Assembly: GCA_030674185.1 (NCBI GenBank)
Contig: JAPXFY010000031.1
Span: 40,012,532-40,076,531, forward strand
Direction: 5' to 3'
DNA length: 64,000 nucleotides
Source of the DNA: Monoplex corrugatus
Taxonomy: Eukaryota; Mollusca; Gastropoda; Littorinimorpha; Ranellidae
Positions 1-10,500 of this stretch are shown in pieces. A model generated the notes under the pieces. It was not told the origin of the DNA. It did not search any database and saw nothing but the letters and a program-made list of their open reading frames with translations. A program made the position numbers and the translations under genes. How positions within the stretch are numbered: position 1 is the first letter of the stretch; the number at the start of each line of letters is the position of its first letter.

Positions 1-380
1 GTTAACAATATGTTCGGCTGTTCATTGAATTTCAGTCGTACTTGTTTTCAGTGCAAAAGTCAGAGGTGAAATTTCTACAATACCTATGACAAAAGTGAGT
101 TCTGTTTGTTTTATTTATTTTGTTTTATTTATTCATTTAGATATTCATTCATTTATTTATGTATTTATTTAGTTATGTATTTGTGAAATTTCTACAATAC
201 CTATGACAAAAGTAAGTTCTGTTTAATTTAGTTATTTTGTTTTGTTTATTCATTTATACATGCATTTATTTATTATGTATTTATGTATTTGTTTATTTAT
301 TTATTTATTTGCTCAGTTTTGCATTTAATCGTTTGTTTATTATGTATTTGTTAGTTTGGTATCTTGTTTTGTTCTTTACC
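1..380. repeat. AT-rich low-complexity tract (TTTATTTATT)
   Basis: T-rich sequence made of TTTATTTATT-type runs. A short duplication is visible: the phrase gtgaaatttctacaatacct occurs near 66 and again near 182. No coding frame or RNA gene is seen here. Confidence 0.7.
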
Positions 381-386
381 TTTACC

Positions 387-575
387 TTAACCCTTTGACG
401 CTGTCCACCAGCATCCTCCATTGTCAATCATGCTAGCAAAGCAAATCAAAAACTTAACCCTTTGACTCCCTCACCCTATTCACCAGCTTCCTGCAGGAAG
501 CTGGTAGATAGGGTGAATGAGTCAAAGGGTTAATTTTTGCAGTTGGGGGATAGGGTGCTGTAGTCAAAGGGTTAA
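387..575. mobile_element. TTAA-flanked foldback MITE (family TF), copy 1
   Basis: The element starts TTAA-CCCTTTGAC and ends GTCAAAGGG-TTAA. Its centre is a second palindrome, also bounded by CCCTTTGACTCCC / GAGTCAAAGGG, around the dyad CTTCCTGCAGGAAG. TTAA flanks with CCC...GGG ends are what piggyBac-type transposons leave. No coding capacity is seen. Family membership rests on ten further copies in this window. Confidence 0.75.
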
Positions 576-621
576 TTGAGGAAATAGGAAATCCAGCTTT
601 CAAGACAAGTCCTTGCCATAG

Positions 622-792
622 GGGTTGGAAGCAAGGGGGTTGATGGACATACCTGCCTATGACCTCATGAAGGAGCTGTTAGTTTCTAGGAAAAAGAGGA
701 CCAGAGCCCTAAAGGCAGTGGCAGAAACGGCTGAGAAGAATTCCATCAGCATCTGGTCAAGGAGGGACAAAAATGAACATCACAAAGCTTAA
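622..792 (+). other. Short unidentified open frame (49 codons from ATG)
   Basis: An ATG at 643 opens a basic, Lys/Arg-rich frame that ends with TAA at 790-792. The frame is open back to 622. Composition is protein-like (MDIPAYDLMKELLVSRKKRT...). I recognise no domain and see no splice sites, so it may be a fragment of a mobile element or of a gene. Confidence 0.2.
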
Positions 793-850
793 AGTGCCCG
801 CTGTATGTTGCAGTGTCTGATGGCTAAGTGATTAAGAGCATCTGTCACAC

Positions 851-1372
851 CAGCCGCCATGGTGGTTAACGCAGCAGACTACGAACTGGAAGATTGTGGG
901 TTTGAATCCCCATCCGTCCCATCAGAACTATATCATTGTGGGAATTTTTGGCTCTAACCAGCTCCTACCCAGAGTTTAGAATGCTAAGGGGTCATTGGGA
1001 AGACTGGGACCACACAGTCGAGTCTTATCCACTTCACGGATGGGTCATTGAGGGTGTTGCTCAAATCTTCTGACCAGCACCGCAGGTGTATGTATTTCTT
1101 GGGCCTGGTTGACACCAGGTATATTATGATAGTAAGCATAGAGTTCAGCCCTGTCACACAGTCTCAATCCTAGATGGAACTTCATAGCATCATGATTATC
1201 ATCCTCATCGACATCATCATTATTGCATTGTGGGAAGAAGAAAAAAACTGTGCCAGCTTCTGTGGCCATTAAAGATGGCAGAGAAAATGGGACGAAAAAG
1301 AAAGATGAGCACAAAGGTACCCTGAGTGGGATGATCCTAAAAAAAAAATTTTTTAAAAAGAAAAGAAAAAAA
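851..1372 (+). mobile_element. tRNA-derived SINE, family A (copy 1)
   Basis: The head looks like a tRNA. A box-A-like TGGTTAACGCAG is followed about 35 bases later by a box-B-like GGTTTGAATCC. The body then runs about 450 bases to an A-rich tail after the phrase gggatgatcct. A second copy in reverse at 21651-22180 matches along the whole length, which fixes both ends. It is not a functional tRNA gene, since the acceptor stem does not pair. Confidence 0.75.
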
Positions 1373-1786
1373 AGACATCCGTCACAAGGACAACTTAGCA
1401 TTGAGACACTGGAGGCATAGATTTGAACCTAGATGGGGGAAGAAAGGGGGGCAATAGTAGATGCCCAGTCACCTTGGCGGCACAAGTTCGGATCTAGGCT
1501 TGAAAACAATTTGGATGCTGCCTGGCCCCCTTTGTGTGAAAGGAGTTTAGGATCAACCACTTGCTTAAGAGGGGCTTCTCATCTGAGGACTGTCTGCTGT
1601 CCAGCTTTCCCCTGTCTTTTTGTGACTATCTTTATCTATTCACTTTTTCATTGAATTGTTCATTTATTTATTTGTTTATTTATTTGTTGTTTGTTTCGTT
1701 GTATGGCCATTTACTCAGTTCGTGATAGCACATGCAGGGGTCAATCACCACATGGTATAAGTGGGTGGAGGAATTTTTCATAGGAA
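1373..1786. other. Stretch with no recognised feature
   Basis: Unique-looking sequence with a short TTTATTTG run near 1660-1700. No exon, RNA gene or transposon end is recognised. Confidence 0.5.
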
Positions 1787-1847
1787 GTGCGCGTGTGTGT
1801 GTGTGTGTGTGCATGTGTGTGTATGTGTGCTTGCGCATGTTGTGTAG

Positions 1848-1879
<32 letters not shown>

Positions 1880-1945
1880 CATGATTGGGCGTCTCTGTGT
1901 GTGTGCACTGGTGTGTATGTGTGTTGTGTGTGTGTGTGTGTACAG
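1787..1945. repeat. (TG)n-rich microsatellite abutting a 3' splice site
   Basis: Alternating GT with interruptions, running straight into the acceptor tacag at 1941-1945. It stands where the polypyrimidine tract of the following exon would normally be. Confidence 0.9.
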
Positions 1946-2060
1946 ATATTAGACAGGGACTACCCGCAGTACACCTGGGTGGCCATACTGGTGGAGATGT
2001 TTATCATGGTCAGCATTACCGTCTCCTACCTGACCATAGGGGGCGCTCTGCATCACACAC
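1946..2060 (+). CDS. Membrane transporter-like gene, exon A
   Basis: Acceptor tacag|ATA and donor CAC|gtgagt. It encodes 38 codons plus one base: a short polar start (LDRDYPQY) and then one long hydrophobic segment ending SYLTIGGALHHT. It leaves phase 1, which exon B completes. Confidence 0.65.
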
Positions 2061-5000
2061 GTGAGTGCACACTCTTCATCCATATTATAGCAGTGGGGGA
2101 AGAGGTGACGGTTAGGCTGGGATGGGTGGGCAGATGGGTTGGGGGGGGGGGGGGGGATATTTTCTCAGTCAGTTCAATTGTTTAGAGTTTACCAGTAGTT
2201 GGGTCATCTCATTGATTGAACATTGATTATTTGATGTTTGTGTTGTGTTTTTCCTCATATAAGATAACAGCAAGTGGCACAACAGTGAGACAAGGTGATA
2301 AGCGTAAATATCTGGAAACAGTCATCTCACCAGACAGCAGGTGCACATTAGAAGTGTCCAGCAGAATTGGCCAAGCTAACACAACATTCAGGAAGATTGG
2401 CCCAAGCTAACACACATTCAGGAGATTGGCCAAGCTAACACAACATTCAGGAGATTGGCCAAGTAACACAACATTCAGGAGATTGGCCAAGCTAACACAA
2501 CATCAGGAAGATTGGCCAAGTAACAAACATTCAGGAAGATTGGCCAAGCTAACACAACATTCAGGAAGATTGGCCAAGCTAACACAACATTCAGGAAGAT
2601 TGCCAGCTAACACAACATTCAGGAAGATTGGCCAAGCTAACACAACATTCAGGAAGATGAAAAGCATTCTTACCAACAAATGCCTATCAATTAACATCAG
2701 GAAGAGAGTGTTATATAGAATCGATACGGTTGTATGGACATGAAGTGTTTACAGTCAACATGCAAAGTCATGTATATAAGTTTGAGACAGCTGAAATGTG
2801 GTTTTCTTAAAAGAATATTAAGAGTTCATTGGACAACAAAGAAACAGACATAAGACAGTGTTGATGATGATGATGTGTTGTGAATGGGTTGAATTTGGCA
2901 GCAGGTTGGTCTGGTCTGCTTTAGTCCTTTAACTCAATGGAGTCACAATCAAAGGGGGACTATCTTTCCCTCAAATCACAGTTTTGAAAAAAAAAAATTT
3001 AAATTACCAAAAATCAACCACAGACTGCATAGACATGAAACAAATACCACTGGAAAATAGAACAAATGAACTTTTCAAATAACTTGATCTTAGTGAATAT
3101 TCTGGACGTTTTTTGTTATAAGTAACCCCAAAAGATACGTCTAGGCCAAAGAACAAAAACAAAACTTTTCTGGCAAACTGTAATTCATTTCCATAACGCA
3201 TTCTGTCCTTCCACATAGGTTGAGTATAACATGTATTCAATTTTTCTGCTCCGCTGGGAATACTGGTTAAGGTAAAAACTAATAAACAAGCAAACAGCCA
3301 GAAATCCACACTATACTCGTATCATGTAATCTGCTTCATCTACCAGTCACCAAGTTGAAATGCTTGTTACTCTGGGAACTCATAATGGGTCTGTTCAAAC
3401 TTGCATAGAAATGCTGCTGTCTTGCAGAATTAAAGGTCAAAGGGATAGAACTGCCACAAAACTGATAACCCATCAATACACCAAAATATTATTAAAATCT
3501 GTCCTTGTAGTGGTTCTGTTCAGACTCATATAGAAATGCTGATATTTGATAGAATATTGATAGAATTAACCCTCTCCCATTTGCATAGCTCGCAGTGAAA
3601 CTTGCCCTAGTATTCGCCATCTTTCTCATTCACAAGAATGGAATGCGGTCATTTGCTTCTTCTCTCTTGTGAATGATGCCAGTGGTGGCGTCTTAATTTA
3701 GTGTCAACAGTTCATTGGTCCTTCGTAAACCTACCCGCCAAATTTCATCCATTCAGAGTGAGCTAGCTCACGATTACAGCGTGATGGAAAAGTACTGGCC
3801 ATGCGGCCGGAGTGAACAGAAGCAGGAGAGCTGTGTTTGGCCGGATGCAGCCGGAGTGAATGGGATAGGGTTAAAGGTCAGAGGGACAGAACTGCCACAA
3901 AAACTGATGTCCCATTGACGTACACAAAAATATCACTGAAAATTGTTGGAAGAATTTTCAGACGTGCTGTCAGGCAAAAGTTACAGTGTCAGAAAACAGT
4001 ATCCGACATGACTGTGATGAGTTGATGTTATATTTACAGCTTTCAGAGTTGATTCCCTGGGTGTTAAAAAAAATGTGACATGAAAACGGGGACTGTGTGT
4101 GTGTGTGTGATAACACATTGGTGGGTCCACAGGTACCACTTCTGGTGACATGAAACGTGACTGTGTGTGTGTGTGATAACACCTTGGTGGGTCCACAGGA
4201 CACCACTTCTTGGTGACATGAAACGTGACTGTGTGTGTGTGTGATAACACCTTGGTGGGTCCACAGGTACCACTTCTGGTGACATGAAACGTGACTGTGT
4301 GTGTGAGATAACACCTTGGTGGGCCAACAGGTACCACTTCTGGTGACATGAAACGTGACTGTGTGTGTGTGATAACACCTTGGTGGGTCCACAGGTGCCA
4401 CTTCTGGTGACATGAAACGTGACTGTGTGTGTATGATAACACCTTGGTGGGTCCACAGGTACCACTACTGGTGACATGAAACTTGACTGTGTGTGTGTGA
4501 TAACACCTTGGTGGGTCCACAGGTGCCACTACTGGTGACATGAAACGTGACTGTGTGTGTGTGATAACACCTTGGTGGGTCCACAGGTACCACTTCTGGT
4601 GACATGAAACATGACTGTGTGTGTGATAACACCTTGGTGGGTCCACAGGTACCACTTCTGGTGACATGAAACGTGACTGTGTGTGTGAGATAACACCTTG
4701 GTGGGCCCACAGGTACAACTTCTGGTGACATGAAACATGACTGTGTGTGTGAGATAACACCTTGGTGGGTCCACAGGTACAGCTTCTGGTGACATGAAAC
4801 ATGACTGTGTGTGTGAGATAACACCTTGGTGGGCCCACAGGTGCCACTTCTGGCAAAGTAAAATGACACAAGCTTGCATGGTTTGATCACATCACCCACC
4901 ATGACACACTGACCAAGAACGTCGTTCAGGGCAGTCTGGAATGAAGCCATCGCCAAGGTCGAATGAAGAAGAGCTGGGTGGCGTGTATCAGGTATCAAAA

Positions 5001-5632
5001 ATGGTACCCACCTCAGTATGTCTGAACTGTTTGTTGCTGTATTCCAGAGATAGAAATGGAGGGTCCTCTCTGCTGCTGCTGTGTCCATCAATGCCCTCAA
5101 CATCCACACTGGTTGTGGGATTAGATGATGAATAATCTTAAGTTATAGTGTGAATTGATGAGACTTAGTGCATTGACAGAGACAGATTGTGTGTATGTAT
5201 GATGTGTGTGTTGGGGTGTATATGTGTGGTGTGTATGTGGTGCGTGCGTGGTGTGTGTGCGCGCGCATGAGCTCGCGGGTGCATATGTTTGTGTGTATAT
5301 GTGTGTGTGTGATGTGGGTTTGTGTGGTGTGTGTGTGTTTGGTGTATGTGTGTGTGTGTCTATGTGTGTGTGTGTGTGGTGCATGGGTGTGTATGTGTGT
5401 GTGTGTGTGCATGGCCGTATTACCAAGTACAGTGTATGTGTGTCTGTCACAGTAACCGGAGTGATGCAGAGTATACTGGTGAAAAGAGACAAGCGTGCCG
5501 ACCAACACAACACACCTCCACAGACTTGCTGTAATAAACTCAGGTTTGTCACAATCAGTTTTCATTTTATACTGAATGTTACAGTACAATGCTATGTATG
5601 TTTGTGTGTTATATATATATGTGTGTTATATG

Positions 5633-5689
<57 letters not shown>

Positions 5690-6674
5690 AATAATATCAG
5701 TGCATATGAAATTCATTCAGAGTATGGAGATGTTATCTTGAAAACTGGAACTGAAACTTAATCCTTTGACTCCCACACCCTACCCACCAACTGAAAAAAA
5801 TGAACCCTTTGACTGATGTGGTGTAAGCCCTGAAATGGCTGTAGCAGACAGTTGGGCTATAAGCAAGATGAACTTGCAGGAAGCCAGTGGATAGGGTGAG
5901 AGAGTCAAAGAATTGTTGCTTTGCTAGCATGGTTGACAATGCAGGATGCTGGTGGACAGGATGCAGGAGTCAAAGGGTTTATACTGAGTATTACAGTACT
6001 GTATTGTCTCTATTTGTGTGTTACATGTAATTGCACGATGTCCAGTTGTTGACCTTCATTATTATCATGTGCTCTGCTGCATGGCATTGGCGATCATGGC
6101 CCTCCATACGAATCAATCCCTTGTCGCTGCAAGTGTAGCTCCCACACTCTCTGTCCTCAGCCACTCTGCAGGTCTGTCCAGTATTTTCTCCCTGGATCTA
6201 CCTGGTGCTTTTTTTTCACTCTAGCTTTCCTGTTGTGACAAGGTGCTCGAATTTCTGTTGCCTCATGAAATGTCATATAATTGTTGACATTAGGCAAAGG
6301 AATTATCTGATGATTTCAAAATTTCTGTTTCTTCTCCTCTTACTCTCTGTCTCTCCCCATCCTTACCATCAGCGTACATTTTCCACATGTTCACATCAGA
6401 CTGGCAGTTTGTGTTATGAAGACATGAGGCAAAACTTTTACATTAGGCAACAGATAGTGAGAGAGAGCGGGGGGGGGGGGGGGGGGGGGGGGGAGGAAAA
6501 GAGAATTCTGTTATTATTAGACAATTGTTTACATTACGTGTGAAACCTACACTATGTTTTTAAACTGAATGTTACAGTACAAAGTGGTGTATGTTTCTTT
6601 GTTCTTTATTATCTTTTCAGTCTTATGCGATATTAAACACCACACAAGTGCAACACACACAACACACACACATG

Positions 6675-6759
<85 letters not shown>

Positions 6760-7501
6760 CATACATAAAACACACACACACATGCACACACTCTCGTTCT
6801 CTCTCACTTACACACACATACACGCACAGACACACAAACACAAGACACACAAACACACATGCACGCACATACGCAAAATGATATATATATATATATATCA
6901 TTATATGTGTGTGTTATATATAATGTGGCATGTGTGTTTCAGGGTGTTTTCAGTCTAATGTCACTACTGGCCTTTGTTGTCGTCTTCACTGTGGCCATGG
7001 CTGATCCTCAGGTACCTGTGTTCGTTTCCCTCTGCACGTTTGTGTGTGTGTGTGTGTGTGTATGTGTGTGTTGTGTGTGTGTGTGTGTGTGTGAGAGGAG
7101 AGAGAGACGGATAGAGAGAGAGACGGACAGAGAGAGACTTTGCACACTAACATGGATCTTAAAACAGTTTAAAAAATTTTCTTTTCCCATGTACAGCATA
7201 TCTGATTACTCTAGTATATTTCCTGAGCTAAACGCATTTTCTGTTGTTTTGTTGTTTGTTGTTGTTGCTTTTATGTTGTTTTTATTATTGTTTTTTGTAT
7301 GTTGTTGTTGTTGTTTTCTAATCCATTTGCTTTTTATTTTGCAGAAAAAAAAGTGTGTTATTTTATTGAAACAAATATCAAATGATTTTGGAAATTCAAG
7401 GTTTGTTGTTTGTTTGCAGTTGACCAGTTTTGTTGTGACTTGTGTTCAGAATTGTATGATGCTGTGAGTGGTCATCTAGGCCACTATTATTATTATTATT
7501 A

Positions 7502-7536
<35 letters not shown>

Positions 7537-10500
7537 TAGTATTAGTATCATCATCATCATCATAATGAATATTATTATTGTTGCTGTTGTTATTGTTGTT
7601 ATTAATTGTTGTTTTTGTTGTTGTCGTCCTGATCATTACATATTATTAATATTTTGTTATCATAGTGTTGATTATTAGTTACAATCAATAAGCATTAAAT
7701 ATTCATCCATCTGTCCGTCTGAAAGAGTGACTTTGTGGAAGTGTCGCATGGTTTTGATAAATTGTAAAACATGAAGCACCAGATTTCAGCTGTACCTTGT
7801 ACTAATGAGGTCTGCCATGCAACAGTGATGAACTTAACATTGTTATCATATGAAACTTGGTAACTTCCCCCTTGTCCAGGGTTCTGTCAAAATTTTGAGA
7901 AGTTTGAAACTGGCGACAAAAAGCACGTTAGTATTATTCTGTTGTTACTGCCCATGGATTTTAGGACATGCTGGAGACATGATGATAAACGTTGATATTA
8001 TCCCGTTGTTGTTGTCCAGGGATTTTAGGACATGCAGGAGACGTGATGATAAGCGTTGATATTATCCCGTTGTTGTTGTCCAGGGATTTCAGGACATGCA
8101 GGAAACGTGATGATAAACGTTATTATCCCGTTGTTGTTGTCCAGGGATTTTGGGACATGCTGGAGACGTGATGATAAACGTTGATATTATCCGGTTGTTG
8201 TTGTCCAGGGATTTTAGGACATGCTGGAGACATGATGATTAAACGTTGATATTATCCCGTTGTTGTTGTCCAGGGATTTTAGGACATGCTGGAGATGTGA
8301 TGATAAACGTTGATATTATCCCGTTGTTTGTCCAGGGATTTTAGGACATGCTGGAGACGTGTGATTAAATGTTGATATTATCCGTTGTTGTTGTCCATGG
8401 ATTTTAGGACATGCTGGAGACGTGATGATAAACGTTGATATTATCCGTTGTTGTTGTCCATGGATTTTAGGACATGCTGGAGACGTGATGATAAACATTG
8501 ATATTATCCGTTGTTGTTGTCCAGGGATTTTAGGACATGCTGGAGACGTGATGATTAAAGTTGATATTATCCGTTGTTGTTGTCCAGGGATTTAGGACAT
8601 GCTGGAGACGTGATGATAAACATTGATATTATCCCGTTGTTGTTGTCCAGGGATTTTAGGACATGCTGGAGACGTGATGATAAACGTTGATATTATCCCG
8701 TTGTTGTCCAGGGATTTTAGGACATGCTGGAGACGTGATGATAAACGTTGATATTATCTTGTTGTTGTTGTCCAGGGATTTTAGGACATGCTGGAGACGT
8801 GATGATAAACGTTGATATTATCCGGTTGTTGTTGTCCAGGGATTTTAGGACATACTGGAGACTTGATGATTAACACGTTAGTATTATCCCATCGTTAATG
8901 TCCAGGGATTTTAGGACATGCTGGAGACGTGATGATAAACGTTGATATTATCCTGTTGTTGTTGTCCAGGGATTTTAGGACATGCTGGAGACGTGATGAT
9001 AAATGTTGATATTATCTGTTGTTGTTGTCCAGGGATTTTAGGACATGCTGGAGACGTGATGATAAACGTTGATATTATCCGGTTGTTGTTGTCCAGGGAT
9101 TTTAGGACATGCTGGAGACGTGATGATAAACGTTGATATTATCCTGTTGTTGTTGTCCAGGGATTTTAGGACATGCTGGAGACTTGATGATAAACGTTGA
9201 TATTATCCCGTTGTTGTTGTCCATGGATTTTAGGACATGCTGGAGACATGATGATAAACGTTGATATTATCCCGTTGTTGTTGTCCAGGGATTTTAGGAC
9301 ATGCTGGAGACGTGATGATAAATGTTGATATTATCCTGTTGTTGTTGTCCATGGATTTTAGGACATGCTGGAGATGTGATGATAAACGTTGATATTATCC
9401 CGTTGTTGTTGTCCAGGGATTTTAGGACATGCAGGAGACATGATGATAAACGTTGATATTATCCTGTTGTTGTTGTCCATGGATTTTAGGACATGCTGGA
9501 GACGTGATGATAAACGTTGAATATTATCCGTTGTTGTTGTCAGGGATTTTAGGACATGCAGGAGACGTGATGATAAACGTTGATATTATCCGTTGTTGTT
9601 GTCCAGGGATTTTTAGGACATGCTGGAGACGTGATGATTAAACATGTTGATATTATTCCATTGTTGTTGTCCAGGGATTTTAGGACATGTGGAGACGTGA
9701 TGATAAAACGTTGATATTACCCGTTGTTTGTCCAGGGATTTTAGGACATACTGGAGACATGATGATTAACACGTTGTATTATCCATCGTTAATGTCCAGG
9801 GATTTTAGGACATGCTGAGACCTGATGATTAACACGTTAGTATTATCCCATCGTTAATGTCCAGGGATTTTAGGACATGCTGGAGACATGATGATTAACA
9901 CGTTAGTATTATCCTATCGTAATGTCCAGGGATTTTAGGACATGCTGAAGACATGATGATTAACACGTTAGTATTATCCATCGTTAATGTCCAGGGATTT
10001 TAGGACATGCTGGAGACATGATGATTAACACGTTAGTATTATCCTATCGTTAATGTCCAGGGATTTTAGGACATGCTGAAGACATGATGATTAACACGTT
10101 AGTATTATCCTATCGTTAATGTCCAGGGATTTTAGGACATGCTGAAGACTGATGATTAACACGTTAGTATTATCCATCGTTAATGTCCAGGGATTTTAGG
10201 ACATGCTGGAGACGTGATGATTAACACGTTAGTATTATCCTATCGTTAATGTCCAGGGATTTTAGGACATGCTGGAGACGTGATGATTAACACGTTAGTA
10301 TATCCTATCGTTAATGTCCAGGGATTTTACGACATGCTGAAGACATGATTATAAAAATGTTGATATATCCTATTGTCATTGTCTAGGGATTTCAGGACAT
10401 GCTGGAGACATGATGATTAACATGTTAGTATTATCCCATTGTTATTGTTCAGGAATCTGTAGGACATGCTTGAGATGTGACGATAAATATGTTGATATTA

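Noticed and set aside
3004..3309. - strand frame of 101 codons whose start looks like a signal peptide (FWLFACLLVFTLT...SGA)
   Set aside because: It starts only at GTG, has a stop just upstream and no splice acceptor, and the remainder shows no domain. Not enough to call an exon.
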